Shown here: in pieces, positions 24,881 through 35,087 of the stretch | Numbering within the stretch: the stretch's first letter is position 1 | Layout of the letters: every line of letters starts with the position of its first letter | NCBI RefSeq assembly: GCF_019623905.1 | Contig: NZ_CP069370.1 | Span: 558,001-622,000 of the forward strand | Source: Neotabrizicola shimadae | Lineage (GTDB): Bacteria; Pseudomonadota; Alphaproteobacteria; Rhodobacterales; Rhodobacteraceae | Direction of reading: 5' to 3' | DNA length: 64,000 nucleotides | Translations under genes and position numbers: made by a program | The notes under the pieces: generated by a model | The model's input: only the letters and a program-made list of their open reading frames with translations | What the model was told of the DNA's origin: nothing | Databases searched by the model: none

Positions 24881-26313
24881 GCCCGCACCTCCAGCACATT
24901 GGTGGGTGTTCCGGCGAGGTCGTGGACATAGCGGAGCGCCATGTTCTGTGCCGCTGTCAGGCGATAGGCGGCCGAGGCGCGCATGTCGGTGAGGGGCGTG
25001 AAGTCCTGCGCGAAGGCGGGCAGGGCCTTTTGCACGGTGGTTTGGGTCCAGGGGTGGCCGATGAGGGCCTGTTCGACATGGGCGGCGCGTTTGGGGATGC
25101 CGGCCATGCCGCCAAAGGCGATGCGGGCCTCTGTGACGATGCCGTCCCGGGTGGTGACGTTGAAGCAGCCGCAGACGGCCGAGATGTCCTGGTCGAAGCG
25201 CTTGGACAGCTTGTAGCAGCGAAGCGCGGGGGCGGTGGCGGGGATGGTCACCGCCTCGACGAATTCGCCGGGGCGGCGGTCCTGCTTGCGGTAGTCGAGG
25301 AAGAAGGCTTCGAGGGGCAGGTCGCGGCGGGTGTCGCCCTGGCGGAGGTGCAGCGTGGCGCCAAGCGCGATGAGGGCGGGCGGGCCGTCGCCGATGGGGG
25401 AGCCGTTGGCGATGTTGCCGCCGATGGTGGCGGCGGCGCGCACCTGTTCGGAGGCGTAGCGGCGCAGAAGCTCGGCGAAGGAGGGGTGCAGGTCGCGGAG
25501 GGCGTCGCGCAGGGTGGCGATGGTGGTGCCGGCGCCGATGCGGAGGGTGTCGCCGCTGCGGTCGATGCGGGCGAGGTCGGCGACGCCGTTCAGGAAGGCT
25601 ATGGGGGCGAGGTCGCGCAGCTGTTTCGTCACCCAGAGGCCCACGTCGGTGGCGCCGGCGATCAGCGTGGCCTCGGGGTTTGCGGCGTACCATGCCGCCA
25701 GCTCGTCGGTCGTGGTGGGGCGGAAGGCGTCGACGGGGGGCTGTCTGCCCCCCGGAGGCGCGTGCCGCGCCTCTCCCCCCGAGGATATTTGGGAACGGAA
25801 GAAACCGGGGTCCAGCAGGGCCTTGCGGTCCTCTTCCATCCAGGCGGGGACGGGGGCGCTGGCCGCTGCCTCGGCGGCGCGGATGATGGGGGCGTAGCCG
25901 GTGCAGCGGCAGAGGTTGCCGGCGAGCACGTCATCATGGTCGGTGCGGGCGTTCAGGTGGGCGGTGGCCATCGAGACGACGAAGCCCGGCGTGCAGAAGC
26001 CACACTGGCTGCCGTGATGGTCGATCATGGCCTGCTGGACGGGGTGAAGCTGGCCGTCGGGGCCGGAGAGACCCTCGACCGTGCGGACGGCCTTGCCGTG
26101 CAGTTGCGGCAGGAAGAGGATGCAGGCATTCAGCGCGCGCGACCCTTCGGCATCGGTGACCATGACGGTGCAGGCGCCGCAGTCGCCTTCGTTGCAGCCC
26201 TCCTTGGTGCCGGTGAGGCGGTGGTCCTCGCGCAGCCAGTCGAGGAGCGTGCGCGTGGGGGGGGCGGTGACGGTGACGGGCGTTCCGTTCAGGAGAAACG
26301 CGATTTCGGTCAT
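24877..26313 (-). CDS. xdhA: Xanthine dehydrogenase, FeS/FAD subunit, with a repeat-derived linker insertion
   Basis: 478 aa. Passes electrons from the molybdenum centre to NAD. Two [2Fe-2S] clusters: the plant-type cluster with C40, C45, C48 and C64, and the second with C104, C107, C135 and C137 (CGFCTPG, CRCTGY). The FAD domain begins near residue 197 ([20 protein letters not shown]) and includes [15 protein letters not shown]. Between the FeS and FAD parts, residues about 170-194 ([20 protein letters not shown] and neighbours) are encoded by an interspersed palindromic repeat (25735-25803) that stays in frame. Start at 26313 matches the family N-terminus; first gene of xdhAB. Confidence 0.94.
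   Translation of the reverse strand: MTEIAFLLNGTPVTVTAPPTRTLLDWLREDHRLTGTKEGCNEGDCGACTVMVTDAEGSRALNACILFLPQLHGKAVRTVEGLSGPDGQLHPVQQAMIDHHGSQCGFCTPGFVVSMATAHLNARTDHDDVLAGNLCRCTGYAPIIRAAEAAASAPVPAWMEEDRKALLDPGFFRSQISSGGEARHAPPGGRQPPVDAFRPTTTDELAAWYAANPEATLIAGATDVGLWVTKQLRDLAPIAFLNGVADLARIDRSGDTLRIGAGTTIATLRDALRDLHPSFAELLRRYASEQVRAAATIGGNIANGSPIGDGPPALIALGATLHLRQGDTRRDLPLEAFFLDYRKQDRRPGEFVEAVTIPATAPALRCYKLSKRFDQDISAVCGCFNVTTRDGIVTEARIAFGGMAGIPKRAAHVEQALIGHPWTQTTVQKALPAFAQDFTPLTDMRASAAYRLTAAQNMALRYVHDLAGTPTNVLEVRA
25735..25803 (+). repeat. Interspersed two-hairpin repeat located inside xdhA
   Basis: Two adjacent hairpins, GGGGGGC/GCCCCCC (25735-25753) and GAGGCGCG/CGCGCCTC (25755-25773), are followed by CCCCGAGGATATTT and GGGAACGGAAGAA. 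From memory this hairpin plus 'CCCGAGGATATTT' arrangement is a common intergenic element in Rhodobacteraceae. Here it lies within a coding sequence, read in frame on the opposite strand, at the FeS/FAD interdomain linker. Confidence 0.7.
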
Positions 26314-26515
26314 GTGTCTGCCTGCCGCGGTACCTGGCTTGTCCCTGGACGGTGCGCCCGCCTGATGCGGCGTAAGACGGGGCGCTCTTGCATGAAAGAC
26401 GCGGGGGGCCGGGGGCGCAAGGCATTTGTCTAAGGGGCGGGCAGAAGCAGTTTTCGGGCCTGCCTCAGAATGGGGCGCACTTTCGCTGGCGCTGCCCGGT
26501 CGCTAGGCTGTGCCC

Positions 26516-29500
26516 ATGTCCGACAATGCCCCCCGATTCATCCATCTGCGTGTCCATACCGAGCATTCCCTTCTGGAAGGTGCGGTGCCGGTGAAGAAGC
26601 TGGTGAAGCTGTGCGAGGCGGCGAAGATGCCGGCGGTGGCGGTGACCGACACCAATGCCATGTTCGCCGCGCTGGAGTTTTCCGTCACGGCCCTGGGGGC
26701 CGGGGTGCAGCCGATCGTGGGCTGCCAGGTCTCGGTGGCCTTTGACCCGGCGCAGCCGGGGGAGAAGCCCCGGATGCCGGCGCCGGTGGTTCTGCTGGCG
26801 CAGGACGAGGCGGGTTACGGCAACCTGATGAAGCTGAGCAGCTGCCTATACGTGGACAAGGGCGGCCAGCTGCCGCAGGTGACGCTGGAGGAGCTGGAGG
26901 CGCATGCCGACGGGCTGATCTGCCTGACCGGCGGGGCGGAGGGGCCGGTCGGGCGGCTGATCCAGGGGGGCCAGTTGCCGAAAGCGCGGGCGCTGGTGCA
27001 GCGGCTGGCGGCGGCCTATCCGGGGCGGCTGTATATGGAGTTGCAGCGCCATCCGGGCGAGGGCGGGCGGCTGACCGAGGGCGAGCAGGCGACCGAGCGG
27101 CCCTTTGTCGAGATGGCCTATGACATGGGCCTGCCGCTGGTGGCGACCAACGACGTCTATTTCCCCAAATCCGAGATGTACGAGGCGCATGACGCGCTGA
27201 TCTGCATCGCGGAAGGCGCCTATGTGGACCAGCAACAACCGCGGCGGCGGCTGACGCCGCAGCACTATTTCAAGTCCGAAGCCGAGATGTGCGCGCTGTT
27301 CGCCGATCTGCCTGAGGCGCTGGAAAACACGGTGGAAATCGCCCGGCGCTGTGCCTTTGCCGCCTTCAAGCGCAAGCCGATCCTGCCGAAGTTTGCCGAT
27401 GACGAGGTGGAGGAGTTGCGGCGCCAGGCCTGGGAGGGGCTGGAGCGTCGTCTGGCCGTGATTCCCATGGCGGCCCCGCGCGAGGTCTATGAGGAGCGGC
27501 TGCGCTTCGAGCTTTCGATCATCGAGAAGATGAAGTTCCCCGGCTACTTCCTGATTGTGGCCGACTTCATCAAATGGGCCAAGCAGCACGACATTCCCGT
27601 CGGACCGGGCCGGGGGTCGGGCGCGGGCTCGCTGGTGGCCTATGTGCTGACGATCACCGACCTGGACCCGCTGCGCTATGCCCTGCTGTTCGAACGCTTC
27701 CTGAACCCCGAGCGGGTGTCGATGCCCGACTTCGACATCGACTTCTGCATGGACCGGCGGGAAGAGGTGATCCGCTATGTGCAGGGCAAGTACGGGCGCG
27801 AGAAGGTGGGGCAGATCATCACCTTCGGCGCGCTTCTGTCCAAGGCGGCGGTGCGCGACGTGGGGCGCGTCTTGCAGCTGAGCTATGGCCAGGTGGACCG
27901 TCTGTCGAAGATGATCCCTGTGGAAGGGGTGAAGCCGGTTTCCATCACCAAGGCCTTGGCCGACGAGCCGCGCCTGCGCGAGGCCGCGAAGGAAGAGGTG
28001 GTGGGGCGGCTTCTGTCCTATGCCGAGCAGATCGAGGGGCTGTACCGCAATGCCAGCACCCATGCCGCCGGCGTGGTGATCGGCGACCGGCCGCTGGACG
28101 AGCTGGTGCCCCTGTACCAGGACCCGCGGTCGGACATGCCTGCCACCCAGTTCAACATGAAATGGGTTGAAGCGGCGGGGCTGGTGAAGTTCGACTTCCT
28201 GGGCCTGAAGACGCTGACGGTGATCCAGAACGCCATCGACCTGATCAAGGGCACGGGGCGCGCGCTGCACCAGGCGGCGGACGGGCGGGTGCTGTTCGAG
28301 CCGAAGCCGGGGGCCGAGAACGACATCGGCCATATCCCTCTGGATGACAAGGCGTCTTACGAGCTTTACGCCGCGGCCAAGACGGTGGCGGTGTTCCAGG
28401 TGGAAAGCTCGGGCATGATGGATGCGCTGCGGCGCATGAAGCCCACCTGCATCGAGGATATCGTGGCGCTGGTGGCGCTGTACCGCCCCGGCCCGATGGA
28501 GAACATTCCCACCTATTGCGAGGTGAAGAACGGGCTGCGGGATCTGGAGTCGATCCACCCGACCATCGACCATATCCTGGCCGAAACCCAGGGCATCATC
28601 GTCTATCAGGAACAGGTGATGCAGATCGCGCAGGTCATGGCGGGGTACAGCCTTGGCGGCGCCGACCTTCTGCGCCGCGCCATGGGCAAGAAGATCGCCG
28701 AGGAAATGGCGAAGGAGCGGCCCAAGTTCATTGAAGGCTGCAAGGCGACCCACGGCATCGACGCCAAGAAGGCGGGCGAGGTCTTTGACCTTCTGGAGAA
28801 ATTCGCCAACTACGGCTTCAACAAGTCGCACGCTGCGGCCTATGCGGTGGTGAGCTACCAGACGGCCTGGCTGAAGGCGAACCATCCGGTCGAGTTCATG
28901 GCCGCCGTGATGAACTGCGATATCCACCTGACCGACAAGCTGGCCGTCTACAAGCGCGAGGTGGACAAGCTGGGGATCCGCACGGTGGCGCCTTCGGTCA
29001 ACGAGTCTCTGGCGACGTTTTCCGTGCGCGACGGGGCGGTGGTCTATGCGCTTGGCGCGCTGAAGAACGTGGGCGTCGAGGCGATGAAGACCATCGTCGA
29101 GGCGCGGGGGGCGAAGCCCTTTGCCACGCTGTTCGACCTGGCGCGGCGGGTGGACCTGAAGAAGGTGGGCAAGCGGCCCTTGGAAATGCTCGCCCGCGCT
29201 GGAGCCTTTGACTGCCTGGACGCGAACCGGGCGCGGGTCTTCGAGGCGCTGGATGCGCTGGTCGGCTACTCCGCCGCGATCCACGAGGCGCGCGGGTCGA
29301 ACCAGGTGTCGCTGTTCGGCGAGGCAGGGGCCGACATTCCCGAGCCGCGGCTGCCCTACCGCGACGACTGGCTGCCGGTGGAGCGGCTGGCACAAGAGCA
29401 TCAGGCGATCGGCTTCTATCTGTCGGGGCACCCGCTGGACGACTACATGCCCTCGCTGAAGCGCAAGGATGTGAAGACGCTGACCGAGGTGACGCAACTG

Positions 29501-30004
29501 GCCGAGCGGGGTCCGCTGGTGGCGAAGATGGCCGGATCGGTGAGCGCGCGGCAGGAGCGGAAATCGGCCAAGGGCAACCGCTTTGCCTTCGTGGCGCTGT
29601 CGGACCCGACCGGGCTATATGAGGTGACGGTGTTTTCTGACGTGCTGGAGGCAGCGCGCGATCACCTGGAACCGGGCCGCAACGTCGTGCTGACGGTCGA
29701 GGCGACGCTGGAGGGCGAGACGCTGAAGCTGTTGGCGCGGGGCGCCCAGCCGATTGACGCGGTGGCGGCGGAGGCTGGCGCTTCTCCCCTGCGCATCCAT
29801 CTGAACCGGCCCGAGGCGGTGGCCTCGCTGGCGGCGATTCTGGGCAGGCTGGAGGGCAAGCGGCGCGCGCCGGTGACGCTGTGCGTTGCCGATGGCGAAG
29901 GGCGCGAAATCGACATCGCGCTGCCCCAGCCCTATCCGGTGACGCCGCAGATCAAGGGCGCGCTGAAGGCGGTGCAGGGCGTGGTGCTGGTGGAGGAGAT
30001 CTGA
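26516..30004 (+). CDS. dnaE: DNA polymerase III subunit alpha
   Basis: 1162 aa, the normal length for DnaE. Catalytic subunit of the replicative polymerase. N-terminal PHP domain (FIHLRVHTEHSLLEGAV), palm with GPGRGSGAGSL (about 364-374) and the catalytic aspartates D404 and D406 in MPDFDIDF, equivalent to D401/D403 of E. coli. The fingers contain YRPGPMENIP and the FNKSHAAAYAVVSYQTAWLK segment; a helix-hairpin-helix region and an OB fold (VAKMAGSVSARQERKSAKGN) follow. ATG at 26516 gives the usual start; the frame could begin at GTG 26510, but AGG spacing favours 26516. Stands alone after a 200-nt gap from xdhA. Confidence 0.97.
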   Translation: MSDNAPRFIHLRVHTEHSLLEGAVPVKKLVKLCEAAKMPAVAVTDTNAMFAALEFSVTALGAGVQPIVGCQVSVAFDPAQPGEKPRMPAPVVLLAQDEAGYGNLMKLSSCLYVDKGGQLPQVTLEELEAHADGLICLTGGAEGPVGRLIQGGQLPKARALVQRLAAAYPGRLYMELQRHPGEGGRLTEGEQATERPFVEMAYDMGLPLVATNDVYFPKSEMYEAHDALICIAEGAYVDQQQPRRRLTPQHYFKSEAEMCALFADLPEALENTVEIARRCAFAAFKRKPILPKFADDEVEELRRQAWEGLERRLAVIPMAAPREVYEERLRFELSIIEKMKFPGYFLIVADFIKWAKQHDIPVGPGRGSGAGSLVAYVLTITDLDPLRYALLFERFLNPERVSMPDFDIDFCMDRREEVIRYVQGKYGREKVGQIITFGALLSKAAVRDVGRVLQLSYGQVDRLSKMIPVEGVKPVSITKALADEPRLREAAKEEVVGRLLSYAEQIEGLYRNASTHAAGVVIGDRPLDELVPLYQDPRSDMPATQFNMKWVEAAGLVKFDFLGLKTLTVIQNAIDLIKGTGRALHQAADGRVLFEPKPGAENDIGHIPLDDKASYELYAAAKTVAVFQVESSGMMDALRRMKPTCIEDIVALVALYRPGPMENIPTYCEVKNGLRDLESIHPTIDHILAETQGIIVYQEQVMQIAQVMAGYSLGGADLLRRAMGKKIAEEMAKERPKFIEGCKATHGIDAKKAGEVFDLLEKFANYGFNKSHAAAYAVVSYQTAWLKANHPVEFMAAVMNCDIHLTDKLAVYKREVDKLGIRTVAPSVNESLATFSVRDGAVVYALGALKNVGVEAMKTIVEARGAKPFATLFDLARRVDLKKVGKRPLEMLARAGAFDCLDANRARVFEALDALVGYSAAIHEARGSNQVSLFGEAGADIPEPRLPYRDDWLPVERLAQEHQAIGFYLSGHPLDDYMPSLKRKDVKTLTEVTQLAERGPLVAKMAGSVSARQERKSAKGNRFAFVALSDPTGLYEVTVFSDVLEAARDHLEPGRNVVLTVEATLEGETLKLLARGAQPIDAVAAEAGASPLRIHLNRPEAVASLAAILGRLEGKRRAPVTLCVADGEGREIDIALPQPYPVTPQIKGALKAVQGVVLVEEI

Positions 30005-30010
30005 GGCCGC

Positions 30011-30922
30011 TCAGGGCGGCAGGACCTGCCAGTCGCTGCCTGTCCAGCGAAAGAGGTCCGTGCTGAGTGGGCGAACGCCCGCGGCATCGGCGCTGCGCGT
30101 GATGCGCCGGCGCAACTCCGACAGCTCGGCCGCACTGGCATTGGCAATGACGATCAGCGCGTCGTCCTGCGGGATTGCGGCGGTCAGGACCTGCGCGTCC
30201 TGCGCCATGGCCTGCCAGTAGCGGGGCAAAAGCATCAGGGATGAGCCGAAACGGCCATCCAGCGACAGGGTCAGGAAGCGCCCGTCCCAAGCTTGCGTGA
30301 CTCGGTCGAGCCGGCCTTCGAGATTGGCGAGGCCCAGCCTTTGCAGGTCCAGCTTGTCCAGATTCAGGCTGCGGGCCTCATGCGCCGAGAGGGGGGCAGG
30401 AGTCATGCGGAAGCTTCCCACCTGCAGCGTCCTGTCCTGGATCCACAGGATGAACAGGCCGCCGGCAAAGCCAAGATGGCTGGCCTCGGGGATTTGCCAG
30501 GAGGCATCCGAATTGGCGGGGCGCAGGATCGGCAGCAGGGCCTCGGGATCAAAGGCGTTCAGCACCTGAAGGCCGGTCGCCGCCGTGCCGCCGGCGAGCT
30601 CGTCCATGATCGCCAGTTCCTTGGCGACGTAGTCGTCCAGGAGAGTGCTGCGGGTTGCGCCGTTCGGGGCCGTGCGGAGCTGTGCGTGGATCTCATCCAG
30701 CCGGAACGCGTGGCTGCGCCCATCGGGGCGCGTTGCCGTCAGAGTGGCCTGCGTCGCGCCAAACGTCACCTTCAGTCTCGGATCGGCCTCGGCAATCGCT
30801 TCGGCCACCAGCCGGCCAGTGGCGCGTTCGTCGAGGGGGCGCTGGACGTCGGCCGGGGCGGGGCCGGCAAGAAAGGCGGACACGAGCGCCGCGATGGCGG
30901 AGCGGAAAGGGGGGCGGGGCAT
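30011..30922 (-). CDS. Exported DUF1444-like protein of unknown function
   Basis: 303 aa from the chosen start. A probable signal peptide (MPRPPFRSAIAALVSAFLAG, cleaved near PAPA-DV) points to export. The C-terminal part (DGRFGSSLMLLPRYW, AIPQDDALIVIAN, PLSTDLFRWTG) has the layout of the DUF1444/YtpQ family, but the match is by eye and weak. The gene converges with dnaE, 6 nt between stops. Start uncertain: in-frame GTG and ATG codons up to 30970 exist; 30922 is preferred because it gives a clean signal peptide, though the ribosome site is poor. No function is proposed. Confidence 0.55.
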   Translation of the reverse strand: MPRPPFRSAIAALVSAFLAGPAPADVQRPLDERATGRLVAEAIAEADPRLKVTFGATQATLTATRPDGRSHAFRLDEIHAQLRTAPNGATRSTLLDDYVAKELAIMDELAGGTAATGLQVLNAFDPEALLPILRPANSDASWQIPEASHLGFAGGLFILWIQDRTLQVGSFRMTPAPLSAHEARSLNLDKLDLQRLGLANLEGRLDRVTQAWDGRFLTLSLDGRFGSSLMLLPRYWQAMAQDAQVLTAAIPQDDALIVIANASAAELSELRRRITRSADAAGVRPLSTDLFRWTGSDWQVLPP

Positions 30923-31013
30923 GGGAACCGGCAGACTGGTTAATCTCACCCCCGCAGCCTGTGCAGCCAATATGGCGGATTCGTGGTGGTGCCGGGTCGC
31001 TCGCCGGGCGGCG

Positions 31014-32084
31014 TCAGTTCAGCAGCCACCGCGCCCCGCCTTTGGCCAGGCTGACCGCCAGTACGATGCGCAGGACGTGGTGCACGGTCACGAAGGCGAT
31101 CGAGGTCTGGAGCGAGAGGGCGATCAGGCTCATCTCGGCCAGCCCGCCGGGGGCGAAGGCCAGGAAGACGGCGGTGATGTCCTCGCCCACCAGCGCGTGC
31201 AGGAGGAGCGCTGCACCGGCGGCACCCGCCAGCGACAGGCCGGTGGCCAGGATGGCCAGGCCCGAGGCGCGGCGGAGCATGGCATGGTCTGCGCCAAGGA
31301 AGCGCACGCCGAGACCGGCACCGAGGATGACCTGGGTGAGGCCCACGAGCCAGGCGGGCGGCACGCCATGGACGAGGCCAAGCCCATGCGCGGCGGCGGA
31401 GCAGATCAGGGGGCCGATCATCTGGGCCGCCGGCAGGTGCAGGCGCATCGCCGCCCAGAAGCCGCCGATGCCGCAGGCGGCCAGCACCAGCACATCGGCG
31501 GGCGACAGCGGCCCGGCGCCGGCCATCTGTGCGCCGCCAGCCGAGCCCACGGCGTGGCCTGTCAGGAACAGGAAGATCATCGGCACGGCCACGATGGTGA
31601 CGATCAGGCGCAGGAATTGCAGGACTGTGACCATCGCCTCGTCGGCGCCCGAGCGGTGGGCGAGATCCACCGTCTCGATCAGACCGCCGGGGGCGGCGCC
31701 GAAGAAGGCCTCGGCCGGGGGCAGGCCGCCCATGCGGTAAACCAGGAAGCCCGCCGCATGGATGAGCGGGATGAAGAGCACCAGCGCGGCAAGGCTCGCC
31801 AGCCATTCGCCGGCCTGGGCGGCGATTTCGGGCGAGAAGGCCCCGCCGGTCGAGACGCCGATCACCGGCACGAAAGAGGTGCGCAGCCAGCCGGGCAGGT
31901 GCAGCGGCTGGCCAAAGGGCCGCCAGCCCGCGATGGCGCAGGTGGCCGTAGCCCCAAGCGCGCCGAGAAGGAGGCCGAGCGGCAGGTGTGCAGCCCAAGC
32001 CACCAGCCCCGCCGTGCCCGCGATGGCCAAGGTGGCGGCCAGCGCGGCGGGGTTCAGCTGCAGGCGGAAGGGCAGCCTTACCAA
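31014..32084 (-). CDS. AbrB-family (PF05145-type) membrane transporter
   Basis: 356 aa, about ten membrane segments in two similar halves. Each half has a glycine- and proline-rich motif: [22 protein letters not shown] and [20 protein letters not shown], typical of the family once called ammonia monooxygenase or AbrB. Real substrate unknown. The start codon is TTG at 32084-32082, giving an overlap of 7 nt with the slyX stop and hence likely translational coupling. Confidence 0.85.
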   Translation of the reverse strand: MVRLPFRLQLNPAALAATLAIAGTAGLVAWAAHLPLGLLLGALGATATCAIAGWRPFGQPLHLPGWLRTSFVPVIGVSTGGAFSPEIAAQAGEWLASLAALVLFIPLIHAAGFLVYRMGGLPPAEAFFGAAPGGLIETVDLAHRSGADEAMVTVLQFLRLIVTIVAVPMIFLFLTGHAVGSAGGAQMAGAGPLSPADVLVLAACGIGGFWAAMRLHLPAAQMIGPLICSAAAHGLGLVHGVPPAWLVGLTQVILGAGLGVRFLGADHAMLRRASGLAILATGLSLAGAAGAALLLHALVGEDITAVFLAFAPGGLAEMSLIALSLQTSIAFVTVHHVLRIVLAVSLAKGGARWLLN

Positions 32085-32278
32085 TGCGGCGGCCTCTGGT
32101 CGGCCAGGGGGATCGCGCCGCCCTCTGCCTCGCGTTCCGCCTCACGCTCCATCAGAAGGCCCACGTGCCGCGTCAGCCGCGCGATTTCGCGTGCCTGCTC
32201 GGCGACCACGTCCGAGAGGTCTTCCACCGCCTTCTGCAGATGCGCCACACGCTCTTCCAAAGCCTGTTGCCGGTCCAT
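32078..32278 (-). CDS. slyX: SlyX family protein
   Basis: 66 aa, a nearly continuous amphipathic helix ([22 protein letters not shown]) predicted to form a coiled coil, ending in the family's PPHW terminus. ATG at 32278 is chosen over 32332 because it gives the normal SlyX size. Function is unknown. Overlaps the AbrB-type gene downstream and diverges from hisS with about 70 nt between starts. Confidence 0.87.
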   Translation of the reverse strand: MDRQQALEERVAHLQKAVEDLSDVVAEQAREIARLTRHVGLLMEREAEREAEGGAIPLADQRPPHW

Positions 32279-32349
32279 CGTCTTGCCCCGCTTGCCGGTA
32301 TTCGCCCCATCCGTTACAGGTCGCGCGACCAAAAGCGAAGGGGGCCATG

Positions 32350-33987
32350 ATGGCCAGCGACAAGACCGCCCGCCGCCCGAAGGCCGAGACGCCCAAGGGG
32401 TTTCGCGACTATTTCGGCGCCGAAGTGACCGAGCGGAAGGCGATGCTGGATGCCATCGCCGAGGTCTATCATCGCTATGGCTTCGAGGCGCTGGAGACGA
32501 GCGCGGTCGAGACGGTGGAGGCTTTGGGCAAGTTCCTGCCCGATGTGGACCGCCCGAACGAAGGGGTGTTCGGCTGGCAGGACGAGGACAAGGACTGGCT
32601 CGCCCTGCGCTATGACCTGACGGCGCCCCTGGCGCGGGTGGCGGCGCAGTTCCGCAACGACCTGCCCTCGCCCTATCGCCGTTATGCCATGGGCCCGGTC
32701 TGGCGCAACGAGAAGCCCGGGCCGGGGCGATTCCGCCAGTTCTATCAATGCGATGCCGATACGGTGGGCGCGCCCTCGGTGGCGGCCGATGCCGAGATCT
32801 GTGCGATGCTTTCGGATGCTCTGGAAACGGTGGGCATCCCGCGCGGGGATTATGTGATCCGCGTGAACAACCGGAAGGTCCTGAACGGCGTGATGGAGGT
32901 GGCGGGCGTGCTGGACCCGGCCGACCCGTCGAAGTTCGAGGCCGAACGCGGCATCGTGCTGCGCGCCATCGACAAGATCGACCGGCTTGGCGAGGACGGC
33001 GTGCGGGCGCTACTGGGCGCCGGCCGCAAGGACGAGAGCGGCGATTTCACCAAGGGTGCGGGGCTGAGTGAGGCTCAGGCCGAGGTGGTGATGGGGTTTG
33101 TCGGGGCGAACGAGAGGGTTACTCAACTCCTCGCTAGGCAACAGGATGTTGCTTTTGGGATGGGGGACGAACAGCAGACGCGAGAACTCGGTTACGCGGC
33201 CGGACTCGGGGTGCCAGGAATAGCCAAGAAAGAGAAAGGCAACATCCCTGACGCAAGCTTCAATCTTCGTAATCGGAAGACGCTAGAATACTTGCTTGAA
33301 CTCGTTGGTCCATCGGAAGTGGGCAAGCAAGGGGTGGAAGAGCTTCTGGAAATCTCACGCTTGCTTGCTGCCCAGGGCTATGGCCCCGACCGCATCATCA
33401 TCGACCCCGGCGTGGTACGTGGCCTCGGCTATTACACCGGCCCGGTGTTCGAGGCGGAACTGACCTTCGAAATCCTCGACGAGAAGGGCCGGAAGCGGTC
33501 TTTCGGCTCGGTCGCGGGCGGCGGGCGCTATGACGACCTCGTCAAGCGCTTCACCGGGCAGGCTGTGCCGGCGACTGGCGTTTCCATTGGGGTGGACCGG
33601 CTCTTGGCCGCGCTCCGCGCCAAGGGGCGCATGGGCGGCGAGGCGGCAGGGCCGGTGGTGGTGACGGTGATGGACCGCGACCGCATGGCGGACTATTTCG
33701 CCATGGCCAGCGACTTGCGGAAATCGAACATCCGGGCCGAGGTTTACCTCGGGAATCCCAAGAATTTCGGCAACCAGTTGAAATATGCCGACAAGCGGGC
33801 CTCTCCCGTGGCGGTGATCCAGGGGTCGGCGGAACGCGAGAAGGGCACAGTGATCCTGAAAGACCTGATCCTGGGTGCGAAGATCGCGGAAAGCGCGACG
33901 CTGGAGGAATGGAAGGACCGCCCGGCGCAGGTCGAGGTGCCGCGCGCCGACTTGGTGGCCGCGGTGCGGAAGATGCTGGGGCAATGA
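32350..33987 (+). CDS. hisS: Histidyl-tRNA synthetase, with an atypical-composition internal segment
   Basis: 545 aa class II synthetase charging tRNA-His. Motif 1/2 regions: [22 protein letters not shown] and [20 protein letters not shown]; HisA motif [14 protein letters not shown]; motif 3 [13 protein letters not shown]. It is longer than typical bacterial HisRS, and residues about 254-340 (bases about 33110-33370) are written in clearly lower-GC codons and include an extra stretch ([20 protein letters not shown] onwards). Two ATGs occur in tandem; 32350 has the better distance to AAGGGGG. The stop overlaps hisZ as ATGA. Possible promoter in the divergent gap with slyX. Confidence 0.94.
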   Translation: MASDKTARRPKAETPKGFRDYFGAEVTERKAMLDAIAEVYHRYGFEALETSAVETVEALGKFLPDVDRPNEGVFGWQDEDKDWLALRYDLTAPLARVAAQFRNDLPSPYRRYAMGPVWRNEKPGPGRFRQFYQCDADTVGAPSVAADAEICAMLSDALETVGIPRGDYVIRVNNRKVLNGVMEVAGVLDPADPSKFEAERGIVLRAIDKIDRLGEDGVRALLGAGRKDESGDFTKGAGLSEAQAEVVMGFVGANERVTQLLARQQDVAFGMGDEQQTRELGYAAGLGVPGIAKKEKGNIPDASFNLRNRKTLEYLLELVGPSEVGKQGVEELLEISRLLAAQGYGPDRIIIDPGVVRGLGYYTGPVFEAELTFEILDEKGRKRSFGSVAGGGRYDDLVKRFTGQAVPATGVSIGVDRLLAALRAKGRMGGEAAGPVVVTVMDRDRMADYFAMASDLRKSNIRAEVYLGNPKNFGNQLKYADKRASPVAVIQGSAEREKGTVILKDLILGAKIAESATLEEWKDRPAQVEVPRADLVAAVRKMLGQ

Positions 33988-35087
33988 CCGAAAGCGCCGC
34001 CACCCGCGCCGAGGCGCAGCGCCTTTTCGACGCCTTCCGCGCCGCCGGGGCCGTGCCGGTAGAGGCCGACATTTTGCTGCCCGCCGACACGCTGCTCGAC
34101 CTCTATGGCGAGGACATCCGGGCGCGGGCCTATGTGACCGCCGACCCCCTCCGCGGCGAGATGATGCTGCGGCCCGACTTCACCGTGCCGGTGGTGCAGG
34201 CTCATATGGAGGGGCAGGCAGAACCGGCGCGCTACTGTTACTTGGGCGAGGTGTTCCGCAAGCAGGAGCGTCGCAGCGAGACGCGGGCCAGCGAGTACCT
34301 TCAGGTGGGGTTCGAGGTCTTTGACCGCGTTGCGCCGGAAGAGGCGGATGCCGAGGTCTTTGCACTGTTCCGCGATCTGGTCTCGGACGTGGCGCCGCGG
34401 GCGGTGACCGGGGATATCGGCCTGTTGATGGCGGCGATCCGGGGCTTGAAGACCAGTGACCGTCGCAAGGCGGCGCTGTTGCGCCACATCTGGCGGCCCC
34501 GGCGGTTCCGCGCGCTGTTGGACCGGTTCTCGGGCCGGGCGCCTGCGCCGCCAGCGCGGGCGCGGCTGCTGGAGCGGCTGGCAACCGGCGCGCCGGGGGA
34601 GTTGATCGCGGCGGCGGGGCCTTTCATCGGGGCGCGGACCGCCGAGGATGTGGCGGCGCGGGCGGAGGCCCTGCTGGAGGATGCCGGCACACCGCCGATC
34701 TCGGCGCCGGAGGCGGCGCTGCTCTATGACCTTCTGACGCTGGAAGCGCCGGCCGAGGCGGCCCTGGCGCACCTGCGGGGGATCACTCCATTCCTGCCGG
34801 CGATCGGGCCGGCGGTGGACCGCTTTGCCACGCGGCTGGAGGCGTTGAAGCGGCGGGGGGTGGAGGTCGCGACGCTGGCCTTCGAGGCGAGCCACGGGCG
34901 GACCTCGCTGGAGTATTACGACGGCTTCGTCTTCAGCTTCCACGGGGCGGGGGACCTGCCGCCCGTCGCTTCGGGCGGTCGCTATGATGCGCTGACCGCG
35001 GTGCTGGGGCGGGGGCGGTCGATCCCGGCGGTCGGGGGGATCATCCGGCCCGGGCTGGTGGCGCGCCTCAGGGAGGCGAAACCATGA
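33984..35087 (+). CDS. hisZ: ATP phosphoribosyltransferase regulatory subunit HisZ
   Basis: 367 aa. HisRS-like protein without aminoacylation activity that partners with short HisG in the first step of histidine synthesis. It shows the HisRS-type segments [32 protein letters not shown] and a degenerate C-terminal catalytic region ([24 protein letters not shown]). Start at 33984 overlaps the hisS stop and the stop overlaps hisG, both ATGA, so hisS, hisZ and hisG form one coupled unit. Confidence 0.92.
   Translation: MTESAATRAEAQRLFDAFRAAGAVPVEADILLPADTLLDLYGEDIRARAYVTADPLRGEMMLRPDFTVPVVQAHMEGQAEPARYCYLGEVFRKQERRSETRASEYLQVGFEVFDRVAPEEADAEVFALFRDLVSDVAPRAVTGDIGLLMAAIRGLKTSDRRKAALLRHIWRPRRFRALLDRFSGRAPAPPARARLLERLATGAPGELIAAAGPFIGARTAEDVAARAEALLEDAGTPPISAPEAALLYDLLTLEAPAEAALAHLRGITPFLPAIGPAVDRFATRLEALKRRGVEVATLAFEASHGRTSLEYYDGFVFSFHGAGDLPPVASGGRYDALTAVLGRGRSIPAVGGIIRPGLVARLREAKP

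Noticed and set aside
24881-25693. Long upstream extension of the xdhB frame.
   Set aside because: It lies entirely within xdhA in another frame, and the ATG at 24880 gives the correct family N-terminus with an ATGA overlap.
26846-29497. 883-codon open frame antisense to dnaE.
   Set aside because: A shadow frame caused by high third-position GC; dnaE has all catalytic motifs on the other strand.
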